IMG/VR virus record: IMGVR_UViG_3300006749_000138
Span: 1-23,700 of that record
Strand: one strand, 5' to 3'
Length of the DNA: 23,700 bases
Source of the DNA: a virus
The first letter of the stretch is position 1. The number at the start of each line of letters is the position of its first letter. Below are positions 15,148 to 22,122 of the stretch, one piece after another. The position numbers and the translations under genes are program-made. The notes below the pieces were generated by a model that was given only the letters and a program-made list of their open reading frames with translations, searched no databases and was not told where the DNA came from.

Positions 15148-15311
15148 TGGGTAAGTTATGTCCTCGCGGTAAGGCAGCAGCCAAACGCAAATTCAAAGTA
15201 TACCCCTCTGCATACGCTAACGCTTACGGTGTTAAGGTATGTAAAGGACAAGTTAAAGCCGGTGGCAAAAAGAAAGCTGCACCCGGATATTCACGTAAGA
15301 AAAGAAGGTAA
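15147..15311 (+). CDS. Conserved small basic marine-phage protein, 54 aa
   Basis: 54 residues with KLCPRGKAAAKRKFKVYPSAYANAYGVKVCKG, a motif that I remember from many aquatic phages and some large viruses (a DUF5872-like pattern; the name should be checked). The two Cys, in LCP and VCKG, are conserved there. The C-terminus is a basic tail (SRKKRR). It starts and ends in TAATG junctions. Function unknown. Confidence 0.72.
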   Translation: MGKLCPRGKAAAKRKFKVYPSAYANAYGVKVCKGQVKAGGKKKAAPGYSRKKRR

Positions 15312-15460
15312 TGGCATTAACTAAACGCCAACAAGATACTCTTAAAAAACATTCCAAACATCACTCTGCCAAGCATATGGCTATGATGCGTAAGGATATG
15401 AGAGCAGGCATGAGCTTTTCAGCAGCACACAAAAAAGCACAAAAGGCAGTAGGCAAATGA
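15311..15460 (+). CDS. Conserved small helical His/Lys-rich protein, 49 aa
   Basis: 49 residues: [48 protein letters not shown] recall similar LTKRQ...LKKHSKHHT...HM..M proteins in marine phages, of unknown function. It is helical, cationic and rich in His and Met. It starts in a TAATG and ends in an ATGA shared with the next ORF. Confidence 0.7.
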   Translation: MALTKRQQDTLKKHSKHHSAKHMAMMRKDMRAGMSFSAAHKKAQKAVGK

Positions 15461-15708
15461 GTTTAAGACGATGGTTTAAAGAAGAATGGGTAGACACCAA
15501 GACCGGCAAGCCTTGTGGCCGCCAAAAAGGGGAGAAACGCAAAGGCTATCCAGCTTGCCGTCCGTCGAAACGCGTTTCTTCCAAGACTCCTAAGACTACT
15601 GGTGAGATGTCAAAAGGCGAAAAGGCCAAGTTTAACAGATCAAAGACCAGTAGCCGTAGGATCAACTACAATCACAAACGACGAAATAAATTAAAAATTA
15701 GAAAATGA
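15457..15708 (+). CDS. Conserved small basic protein, 83 aa, upstream of psbA
   Basis: 83 residues. The N-terminal [20 protein letters not shown] followed by [11 protein letters not shown] is a motif I remember from marine phage and large-virus small proteins (W-V-D-x-K-T-G-K-P-C-G-R, then Y-P-x-C-R-P). The remainder is Lys/Arg/Ser-rich. Its stop overlaps the psbA ATG (ATGA 15705-15708), so psbA translation depends on this ORF. Function unknown; a nucleic-acid or metal role is possible from the two Cys. Confidence 0.75.
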   Translation: MSLRRWFKEEWVDTKTGKPCGRQKGEKRKGYPACRPSKRVSSKTPKTTGEMSKGEKAKFNRSKTSSRRINYNHKRRNKLKIRK

Positions 15709-16745
15709 TTACAGCTCAAACACAAACTCTAACTAGACAAGAAAACAACTGGCAAAGGTTCTGTGAGTGGGTCACATCTACCGACAACCGCCTCTATGTG
15801 GGGTGGTTCGGTACATTAATGATACCCGCACTCTTAACAGCAGCAACATGTTTTATCGTAGCATTTATCGCTGCACCTCCCGTCGACATTGACGGCATAC
15901 GTGAGCCAGTTGCAGGCTCTTTGCTATTTGGTAATAATATAATCTCAGGAGCAGTAGTACCTAGCTCTAATGCTATAGGTCTACACTTCTATCCTATATG
16001 GGAAGCAGGCACATTAGACGAGTGGCTATACAATGGTGGCCCTTATCAGCTTGTTGTCTTCCATTTCCTCATTGGTATCTCAGCATACATGGGTCGCCAG
16101 TGGGAACTCAGTTACAGATTAGGCATGCGTCCTTGGATTGCAGTAGCTTACTCTGCACCTGTATCAGCAGCGTTCGCTGTATTCCTTGTGTACCCGTTCG
16201 GTCAAGGGAGTTTCAGTGATGGTATGCCTCTTGGTATTAGTGGTACTTTCAATTTTATGTTCGTATTCCAAGCAGAGCACAATATACTTATGCACCCTTT
16301 CCATATGGTCGGTGTTGCTGGGGTATTCGGTGCAGCTCTTTTCTCTGCTATGCATGGAAGTCTCGTTACTAGCTCTCTCGTTCGCGAGACAACTGAACTC
16401 GAGTCTCAGAACTATGGGTACAAGTTCGGTCAGGATGGTGAAACCTATAATATTGTCGCTGCTCATGGCTATTTCGGCAGACTGATTTTCCAGTATGCGT
16501 CATTCAATAACAGCCGTGCTCTTCATTTCTTCCTTGCTGTCTTCCCTGTTGTTGCTATATGGATCACCTCAATGGGTATATCAACAATGGCCTTTAACTT
16601 AAACGGTTTCAACTTTAACCAGTCAATCGTTGATGCTAACGGCAAAGTTATACCTACATGGGCTGACATAGTAAACAGACAGAACCTTGGTATGGAAGTA
16701 ATGCACGAAAGAAACGCACATAATTTCCCTCTAGACTTAGCATAA
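15705..16745 (+). CDS. psbA: Photosystem II D1 protein
   Basis: D1 reaction-centre protein, 346 aa (numbering here is D1 standard +2). Redox and metal residues are present: Tyr163 (YZ), Asp172, Glu191, His192 and His200, the Ser of YASFNNS at the QB site, and the C-terminal Mn ligands in [15 protein letters not shown]. Gln132 corresponds to the Gln/Glu130 switch that separates D1 forms. The protein stops exactly at the mature C-terminal Ala344, so the usual ~16-residue extension removed by CtpA is missing. Replaces rapidly turned-over host D1 in the thylakoid so that photosynthesis continues during infection. Fairly divergent from host copies (e.g. [26 protein letters not shown]). Translation is coupled to the upstream ORF. 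Confidence 0.98.
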   Translation: MITAQTQTLTRQENNWQRFCEWVTSTDNRLYVGWFGTLMIPALLTAATCFIVAFIAAPPVDIDGIREPVAGSLLFGNNIISGAVVPSSNAIGLHFYPIWEAGTLDEWLYNGGPYQLVVFHFLIGISAYMGRQWELSYRLGMRPWIAVAYSAPVSAAFAVFLVYPFGQGSFSDGMPLGISGTFNFMFVFQAEHNILMHPFHMVGVAGVFGAALFSAMHGSLVTSSLVRETTELESQNYGYKFGQDGETYNIVAAHGYFGRLIFQYASFNNSRALHFFLAVFPVVAIWITSMGISTMAFNLNGFNFNQSIVDANGKVIPTWADIVNRQNLGMEVMHERNAHNFPLDLA

Positions 16746-16750
16746 GTCCA

Positions 16751-16812
16751 CGTCCGTTCATCCTTCGGGACGCATGAGATCTGACCATGGAACGGGGGTC
16801 AGGTACTGAGGT
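16751..16812 (+). promoter_or_regulatory. Glutamine-riboswitch-like pseudoknot ('Downstream-peptide' RNA motif)
   Basis: Non-coding leader between psbA and a 33-codon ORF. Stem 1: CCGTTC (16754-16759) pairs with GAACGG (16790-16795). Inside it is a TTCG-capped hairpin (TCC 16761-16763 with GGA 16768-16770). A second 8-bp stem, ATCTGACC (16779-16786) with GGTCAGGT (16797-16804), encloses the 3' strand of stem 1, giving an H-type pseudoknot. The CGTTCATCC...GGGACG...GGAACG order and the short peptide gene downstream match what I know of the Downstream-peptide/glnA class that binds L-glutamine in cyanobacteria and cyanophages. The ribosome-binding GAGG follows at 16808. Not checked with a covariance model. 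Confidence 0.75.
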
Positions 16813-16817
16813 AACTT

Positions 16818-16919
16818 ATGTCTCAAGTAGAACTACAAGCTCGAATCAAAGAGCAAAGAGATCATGCTAGAGCTATGAAACTTAAGTATCGTGGCATCGC
16901 ATACACACCCAACAGGTAA
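16818..16919 (+). CDS. Riboswitch-linked downstream peptide, 33 aa (DUF4278-like end)
   Basis: 33 codons with a GAGG ribosome-binding site 6 nt before the ATG. The C-terminal half MKLKYRGIAYTPN resembles the DUF4278-type 'YRG-x-x-Y' motif common in short cyanobacterial and cyanophage proteins and typical of peptides behind the Downstream-peptide RNA motif. The N-terminal half is a charged helix (VELQARIKEQRDHARA). Its synthesis is presumably controlled by the leader, in response to glutamine as the nitrogen signal. The stop codon TAA lies inside the 5' strand of a tRNA-like stem. The molecular role is not known. Confidence 0.7.
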   Translation: MSQVELQARIKEQRDHARAMKLKYRGIAYTPNR

Positions 16920-16955
16920 GTGGCACACTGGGAGGTTCGAGTCCTCCCTTACCTA
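16914..16955 (+). other. tRNA-like minihelix (acceptor stem plus T-arm)
   Basis: AGGTAAG (16914-16920) is exactly complementary to CTTACCT (16948-16954). The second strand directly abuts a perfect 5-bp T-stem GGAGG/CCTCC with canonical 7-base T-loop TTCGAGT (16936-16942). This is the 7+5 bp geometry of a tRNA top half, with an A at the discriminator position (16955) but no encoded CCA. Only 10 nt (16921-16930) stand where D- and anticodon arms would be. It could be a decayed tRNA or a deliberate RNase P-type processing signal; it is not a complete tRNA. Confidence 0.6.
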
Positions 16956-16957
16956 TT

Positions 16958-17013
16958 GGCTTTTGCCCTCTACGGAGGATACCTTAAGCCGTCATGACGG
17001 TGGGATAGACCAC
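16958..17013 (+). other. Run of RNA hairpins upstream of the capsid gene
   Basis: Three possible hairpins in succession: GGC-TTTT-GCC (16958-16967); CCTC (16967-16970) with GAGG (16975-16978) closed by the very stable TACG (UNCG) tetraloop, which competes with the first; and the 12-base perfect palindrome CCGTCATGACGG (16989-17000). GTGG (17000-17003) can also pair with CCAC (17010-17013). No T-run follows, so this is not an obvious terminator. It is likely structured 5' leader RNA of the capsid message or part of the riboswitch/minihelix unit. Confidence 0.45.
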
Positions 17014-17071
17014 AAAAAACTGGCCAAAAATTTCAGTACTGAGAAAGTAAACACATAATACATTCTTAGAA
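17014..17071 (+). promoter_or_regulatory. AT-rich capsid upstream region with palindrome, possible late promoter
   Basis: AT-rich stretch before the capsid ATG containing a perfect 10-base palindrome TCAGTACTGA (17032-17041) and ATAATAC (17056-17062). The capsid start has no clear Shine-Dalgarno sequence. A late promoter for the phage polymerase would be expected in front of gene 10, but its consensus is not known to me, so the assignment is by position only. Confidence 0.25.
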
Positions 17072-18241
17072 ATGGGACAACAAAATTCAACTCTGACTAC
17101 AGGTATTACCAATCTGGGTCAGGCTAATGGTAGTGGTGATAAGAGAGCCCTTTACCTTAAATTGTTTTCCGGAGAAATGTTCAAAGGCTTCCAAAGGAAC
17201 ACGATAGCTCGTGACCTTGTGATGAGAAGAACACTTCAAAACGGAAAATCTCTTCAGTTCATCTACACTGGACGCACAAAAGCCGAGTATCATACACCCG
17301 GAAACAGCATCCTAGGTAACTCAGACTCTGCACCACCAGTAGCAGAAAAAACAATAACTGTTGATGATTTATTAATCAGTTCAGCTTTTGTTTATGAGCT
17401 AGATGAAACACTCTCACACTATGATTTGAGAGGTGAGATCTCTAGAAAGATTGGATACGCTCTTGCAGAGCAGTATGACAGAAAGATCTTCAGAGCTATC
17501 ACAAAAGCTGCACGTACAGCACACCCTATCACAAAGTCTAACTTTGTAGAGCCCGGTGGAACACAGCTACGTGTAGGTACAAACGCACAGGCTTCTGACG
17601 CCTACAACTCTGGTTTCTTAATCAACGCCTTCTACGACGCTGCTGCGATCCTAGACGAGAAGGGCGTGTCTGGTGAGGGTAGAGTAGCTGTTCTTAACCC
17701 AAGACAGTACTACGCACTTATACAGAACGTAGAAACTAACGGACTAATCAACCGTAACGAAAGAGGAGACGCATTACAGTCTGGTAACGGCATCATTGAG
17801 ATCGCTGGTATCCAGATCTTCAAGTCAATGAACATCCCATTCTTCGGTAAGTTCGGTACAAAGCTCGGCGGTTCTGCATCTGCTACAGATCCCGGAACAG
17901 CTGCACCACTTAACAATGGTGACTTCGTAGGCGAAACAATGGCTGACGAAAGAGCTGGTACATCTGCAACTAAGACTGTTAACACATATGGTAACAGCGA
18001 TAACTTCAATAACAGCTGTGGCTTAATCTTCCAGAAAGAAGCTGCTGCATGTGTTGAAGCAATCGGCCCACAAGTTCAGACAACATCTGGAGACATCTCA
18101 GTGGTATACCAAGGAGACGTTATCTTAGGTCGTCTAGCTATGGGTGCAGACTCACTCAACCCAGCAAGTGCTGTTGAGTTGATTGCCGGTAAAGCAGTTT
18201 CTGCTGCATCTGGTTCTGCAAACACAACTACTTTCGAGTAA
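17072..18241 (+). CDS. Major capsid protein (gp10-like)
   Basis: 389 aa HK97-fold capsid protein. The N-terminal GSGDKRALYLKLFSGEMFKGFQR parallels T7 AAGDKLALFLKVFGGEVLTAFAR. QFIYTGRTKAEYHTPG, the ITVDDLLISSAFVYELDETLSHYD segment and the C-terminal part (VYQGDVILGRLAMGADSLNPASAVEL) also match the family. It is slightly longer than T7 gp10A (345 aa), with Gly/Thr-rich insertions around residues 265-310. No C-terminal frameshift extension like T7 gp10B is possible, since a terminator follows within 16 nt. It is preceded by structured RNA rather than a clear ribosome-binding site. Confidence 0.96.
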   Translation: MGQQNSTLTTGITNLGQANGSGDKRALYLKLFSGEMFKGFQRNTIARDLVMRRTLQNGKSLQFIYTGRTKAEYHTPGNSILGNSDSAPPVAEKTITVDDLLISSAFVYELDETLSHYDLRGEISRKIGYALAEQYDRKIFRAITKAARTAHPITKSNFVEPGGTQLRVGTNAQASDAYNSGFLINAFYDAAAILDEKGVSGEGRVAVLNPRQYYALIQNVETNGLINRNERGDALQSGNGIIEIAGIQIFKSMNIPFFGKFGTKLGGSASATDPGTAAPLNNGDFVGETMADERAGTSATKTVNTYGNSDNFNNSCGLIFQKEAAACVEAIGPQVQTTSGDISVVYQGDVILGRLAMGADSLNPASAVELIAGKAVSAASGSANTTTFE

Positions 18242-18256
18242 TTTACACTTTTATAC

Positions 18257-18279
18257 GGGGGCTTCGGCTCCCTTTTTTT
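18257..18279 (+). terminator. Intrinsic transcription terminator after the capsid gene
   Basis: GGGGGC-TTCG-GCTCCC forms a 6-bp stem (one G-U pair) with a UUCG tetraloop, followed by seven T. It lies between capsid and tail tube A, the same position as T7 T-phi behind gene 10. Partial termination here would make capsid mRNA more abundant than tail mRNA. Confidence 0.9.
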
Positions 18280-18282
18280 CTT

Positions 18283-18894
18283 ATGGCTTCCACAACTATT
18301 GACATCGACACAGAACTGTCCGCAGTAAATAATATACTGGGGGCTATAGGTCAAGCACCAATCACAACACTTAACTTTGACAACCCAGAAATATCATTTA
18401 TATATAATCTACTCCGCGATGCCAACGTAGACACGCAGGCAGAGGGGTGGCATTTTAACACAGAAAAACACGTAGAGTTTGCTAAAGACGCTAACGGTAA
18501 CATTGCAATAGGTAATGATATATTATCTATGGATTTACACGATAATCGTTTTGATAGACGTAAAGATTTAGTACGTCGTAACGGTAAACTATATGATAAG
18601 ATAAAACATACAGACGTCTTTGAAACTGATTTATTATTAGATGTTGTACGTCTGTATCTTTTTGAAGATCTACCTATTGTATTTAGAAGATACATAACTA
18701 ACAGAGCAGCCAGAACAGCAGCTACACAACTTGTTGCTAACCCACAACTTGTAAAATTAATTGCTCAAAAAGAGGCTTTATCTCGTGCAGCTCTCATGGA
18801 GTACGAGTGCAATCAAGCAGATCACAGCATGATGGGCTTTGAAGACGAAACTCACTACAGAACTTATCAACCATTTAGAAATCTAAGGAGATAA
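18283..18894 (+). CDS. Tail tubular protein A (gp11-like)
   Basis: 203 aa (T7 gp11 is 196). It forms the adaptor ring between portal and nozzle. Typical N-terminus TELSAVNNILGAIGQAPITTLN followed by NVDTQAEGWHFNTEKHVEF, and a central LYDKIKHTDVF; the C-terminus is helical (NRAARTAATQLVANPQLV). Its ATG is 4 nt after the terminator T-run, and there is no recognisable Shine-Dalgarno sequence, which is odd for a virion gene. It overlaps tail tube B by one base (TAATG). Confidence 0.92.
   Translation: MASTTIDIDTELSAVNNILGAIGQAPITTLNFDNPEISFIYNLLRDANVDTQAEGWHFNTEKHVEFAKDANGNIAIGNDILSMDLHDNRFDRRKDLVRRNGKLYDKIKHTDVFETDLLLDVVRLYLFEDLPIVFRRYITNRAARTAATQLVANPQLVKLIAQKEALSRAALMEYECNQADHSMMGFEDETHYRTYQPFRNLRR
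18885..18890 (+). promoter_or_regulatory. Ribosome-binding site of tail tube B
   Basis: AAGGAG four bases before ATG 18894, inside the last codons of tail tube A. It fixes the start at the TAATG junction. Confidence 0.6.
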
Positions 18895-21689
18895 TGGCAG
18901 GCATTACACAAACTATACCTCAATACTCACTAGGAATGTCAGAACAGCCTGACCAGCTAAAATTTCCCGGTCAGGTACAAGAGGTAACAAACGCAATACC
19001 AGACATAACCAGAGGTCTATTTAAAAGACCGGGTGCTAAAAGAATCGGAACTGACAAGCTAGCTAATGTACAGAGTGGTGGTTCGTGGTTTCATTATTTC
19101 AGAGATCAAACTGAAGGATCCTACATAGGTCAAGTAGCAGCTGATGGTCAAGTCAGAGTCTGGCGTTGTAGCGACGGACAGCAAATGACCACAGCTTACG
19201 GCACAGGCGGACAGACAGCAATACAAAACTATTTAGCAACTAGCACACCAGAAAATTTACAATTCCTTACCATTAATGATACCACCTTTGTTAATAGCCG
19301 TGATAGCTCTAATGCTAACACTCTCGTTGGGACAACGGGAACTACAGATGCTACTCCAGATGCTCACTTCGGGTTCGTAGAACTACTACGTACAGAAAAC
19401 GGAAGACAGTATGGACTTAATATTCACGGTTCTAATACAACAGTTACAACAGTTACCCGAGCTACACGTATCAAAATATCAAGTGATACACTAGACGAAT
19501 CAGACGGCACAGGTCACTGCCCCGGTATCGGTACACAAGTGTTTAGTATAGACTCAGGGTCTAAGAAGAACTTAATATTTAGAATCAATACTTTGGGGCA
19601 ACAAGGCGTCAGCCCTAACTATAGTGCTAGCCAAAATGGGCCGGGTGGTAATAACTACCGATGCAGTTATAATAGAGAAGTAGTATTACTACATGGTGGA
19701 GAAGGATGGGTTACAGGTGATACAACCACGGTAACACTAGACTCTGCATCAGGCGGTGGTTCTGGTGGAGCTACTCATGCTACATATACTATACGTGTAG
19801 AAGATCACGAATCTACACAAGTTAACGCAACTATATCCTCAGCTGGTGATGGCCTTATACGTCCAGAACCTACACCTTTTGATGCAGATACAGCAGTAAC
19901 AGCTGATACTATTATTGGTGGTATTTTAGCAGATCTACCTAGCGGTATTACAGGTAAACACATAGGTACAGGTATATATCTTTCTAGCTCTAGTCCATTT
20001 AGTGTTGATGTTGTAGAAGAAGATTTGATGCGATGCTTTCAGTCATCTATAAACGATGTTCAAAATCTACCTAACCAATGTAAACACGGATATATAGTAA
20101 AAGTATCTAATGCTTTACGAGCAGATGAAGATGACTACTATCTTAGATTCGATGGACAGAACAATAAAGATGGTGTAGGCTCTTGGTCTGAGTGTGCAAA
20201 ACCGGGTATAGCTAAGACACTAACTAACATGCCTCTAGTTATACAACGTACAGCTACAACTACATTTACTGTTAAACAGTTTACATACAAAGATAGAGAA
20301 GTAGGTGATGATTTAACTAATCCGCTACCTTCTTTTGTAGGGGCTCGTATTAACAAAGTATTGTTTTTCCGAAACAGGCTAGCACTCCTGTCAGGAGAAA
20401 ACGTAATAACGTCGCGACCGGGATCGCTTGGTACACCTGACTTCTTTATAGAAACAGCTCTTACAGTATCAGCTAGCGACCCTGTAGATATATCCGCTGC
20501 ATCTATGTTTCCATCAGAATTGTTTGATGGTATTGAAACTAATACAGGTCTACTGATATTTAGTACAAACCAACAGTTTTTACTTGCAGCTGACGATACA
20601 GTATTTAACCCAGATACAGCTAAGCTTAGAAGTGTATCTACTTTTAATTATAACGAAACTATAGCTCCAATATCATTAGGTACTACAGTAGCATATATTG
20701 ATAACTCTGGTAAGTTTAGTCGATTCAATGAAATGGCAAACATACGAAGAGAAGGAGAGCCGTCGATAGTTGACGTTAGTAAAGTTGTGCCTACACTCTT
20801 ACCAAAAGATATAGACTTACTTACTAACTCCAGAGAAAACTCTATAATACTAATGAGTAAAACTGGATCAGATGTAGTGTTTGGTTATAGGTATTTCCAA
20901 GTGTCTGAACAAAGAAAACAGGCTGCATGGTTTAAATGGAAACTAAACAATCCATTAACATATCATTTTATTATAAATGATGAGTATTTCTTTTTAGATA
21001 GTGATTACTATTTACAAAGCATCAAACTCGTGCAGACTTCAACCGATCCAAGTATAGTACAAGATGAAACAGATTTCTTACTCCACGTGGATAATCATAC
21101 TAATGTTAGCGGTGGCAGCTTTAACGCAACTACGAATATCACCACCTTTAGCGGTGTTAGTTGGTTAAACACTGTTACAACACCAAACCATGATCTAGTA
21201 GTTGTCGATACAAATACTAACTCAACACGTGTTGGTAGATATGCTAAACCTACAGTATCTGGTACAAGCTTTACTTTACCGGGTAACTGGTCTGGAGCAA
21301 CTCTTGTGATAGGCTATATCTATCCATACGAGGTTAAGTTTCCTAGATTCTATCCAACTAGACAGCAAGGTAATGCTAGTAGAGCTGATGTAAACGCATC
21401 ATTAGTATTACATAGAATTAAAATACACTTTGGTAAGATAGGTCTTTATGAAACTACACTTAAACGTGTTGGTAAACCTGACTACACAGAAGTATACGAA
21501 TCTACACAATTAGATGAGTATGATGTGTCTGATGCACCATATCTAGATGAGTTTATTAAGACCATACCTGTATACGAAAGAAACACAAACGTTGATGTAA
21601 TACTTAGATCATCACACCCTGCTCCAGCTACGTTACGTGCGTTGGCTTGGGAAGGAGACTTTTCACCCAGATTTTACAAACGTGTCTAA
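18894..21689 (+). CDS. Tail tubular protein B (gp12-like nozzle)
   Basis: 931 aa, longer than T7 gp12 (794). It forms the tail nozzle. The N-terminal motif SLGMSEQPDQLKFPGQVQEVTNAIPDITRGLFKRPGAKRI is characteristic (T7 begins with a similar 'GVSQQPDRQR..G' plus KRPGT-like stretch). The middle holds the typical EFP/FFRNRLALLSGENVITSRPG segment and the IETNTGLLIFSTNQQFLLAADD part. The C-terminus (ETTLKRVGKPDYTEVY..., ALAWEGDFSPRFYKRV) is also typical. Extra length is mainly in Thr/Ser/Gly-rich loops between residues ~150 and 330. It overlaps the next gene by 8 nt. Confidence 0.95.
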   Translation: MAGITQTIPQYSLGMSEQPDQLKFPGQVQEVTNAIPDITRGLFKRPGAKRIGTDKLANVQSGGSWFHYFRDQTEGSYIGQVAADGQVRVWRCSDGQQMTTAYGTGGQTAIQNYLATSTPENLQFLTINDTTFVNSRDSSNANTLVGTTGTTDATPDAHFGFVELLRTENGRQYGLNIHGSNTTVTTVTRATRIKISSDTLDESDGTGHCPGIGTQVFSIDSGSKKNLIFRINTLGQQGVSPNYSASQNGPGGNNYRCSYNREVVLLHGGEGWVTGDTTTVTLDSASGGGSGGATHATYTIRVEDHESTQVNATISSAGDGLIRPEPTPFDADTAVTADTIIGGILADLPSGITGKHIGTGIYLSSSSPFSVDVVEEDLMRCFQSSINDVQNLPNQCKHGYIVKVSNALRADEDDYYLRFDGQNNKDGVGSWSECAKPGIAKTLTNMPLVIQRTATTTFTVKQFTYKDREVGDDLTNPLPSFVGARINKVLFFRNRLALLSGENVITSRPGSLGTPDFFIETALTVSASDPVDISAASMFPSELFDGIETNTGLLIFSTNQQFLLAADDTVFNPDTAKLRSVSTFNYNETIAPISLGTTVAYIDNSGKFSRFNEMANIRREGEPSIVDVSKVVPTLLPKDIDLLTNSRENSIILMSKTGSDVVFGYRYFQVSEQRKQAAWFKWKLNNPLTYHFIINDEYFFLDSDYYLQSIKLVQTSTDPSIVQDETDFLLHVDNHTNVSGGSFNATTNITTFSGVSWLNTVTTPNHDLVVVDTNTNSTRVGRYAKPTVSGTSFTLPGNWSGATLVIGYIYPYEVKFPRFYPTRQQGNASRADVNASLVLHRIKIHFGKIGLYETTLKRVGKPDYTEVYESTQLDEYDVSDAPYLDEFIKTIPVYERNTNVDVILRSSHPAPATLRALAWEGDFSPRFYKRV

Positions 21690-22122
21690 ATACATACACC
21701 CACTCACAATAGAGGCTGCTACAGAAGTGGCCTCTAACCTACGTCCAGACGACCTCAGAGAGGTACAAGAGGGTCACGGGATAGATCCTACCCTCTTACC
21801 AGTTCTAATGACTCACGACCCATCCTACGTGTATTTTACAGTGCCTGACGGCAAGACTGCTGGCATGGCCGGAGTAGGAAAAGAAGGTGATATATGGATG
21901 CTTTGCACCCCTGCTATACACCGATACCCAATTACATTTGCAAGAGAAGCGAAGCGGTATGTCGATAGCCGCGAAGAGCGACTCCTTTGGAATATAGTTG
22001 ATAGTAGAAACACAGTACATTTAAAACTGCTGAAGTTTCTTGGTTTCAAGTTTTTACGTAAGTTAAAACATGGGCCGAACAATGTAACATTTATAGAATT
22101 TTGCCGTGTGCATAGACGCTAA
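21682..22122 (+). CDS. Internal virion protein A (gp13-like, GNAT-related fold)
   Basis: 146 aa from GTG 21682, an 8-nt overlap with tail tube B; an upstream GTG at 21637 would overlap much more. The C-terminal part LLWNIVDSRNTVHLKLLKFLGFKFLRK parallels T7 gp13 (LWNFVWVGNTSHIRFLKTIGAVFHEE) and is the C-terminal half of an acetyltransferase-like fold. In T7, gp13 is needed for core assembly rather than known acetylation. Position between gp12 and gp14 fits. An AAGGAG at 21651-21656 is too far upstream to serve GTG 21682 well. Confidence 0.82.
   Translation: MSKYIHPLTIEAATEVASNLRPDDLREVQEGHGIDPTLLPVLMTHDPSYVYFTVPDGKTAGMAGVGKEGDIWMLCTPAIHRYPITFAREAKRYVDSREERLLWNIVDSRNTVHLKLLKFLGFKFLRKLKHGPNNVTFIEFCRVHRR

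Noticed and set aside
16164-16466. Minus-strand ORF of about 100 codons inside psbA
   Set aside because: Lies wholly opposite a strongly conserved gene and its predicted protein shows no family-like pattern; a shadow of D1 codon usage.
16914-16955. Complete tRNA gene or tRNA-derived phage attachment site
   Set aside because: Only the acceptor stem and T-arm can be formed; there is no D-arm, anticodon arm or room for them. No integrase is in the window, and self-pairing of both acceptor strands is not expected of an attP copied from a tRNA 3' half.
16920-16997. 25-codon ORF from GTG 16920 in the same frame as the downstream peptide (possible stop-codon read-through)
   Set aside because: It runs through three strong hairpins, has no ribosome-binding site, and its composition is explained by the structured RNA.
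17057-17078. T7-like promoter (TAATAC then GGGA) upstream of capsid
   Set aside because: Only the TAATAC and GGGA ends agree, the spacing is one base too long, the core differs, and initiation would fall inside the capsid start codon. The polymerase specificity residues also differ from T7.
18200-18282. T7 gp10B-style frameshift product of the capsid gene
   Set aside because: No slippery heptamer near the capsid end, and an intrinsic terminator follows within 16 nt of the stop.
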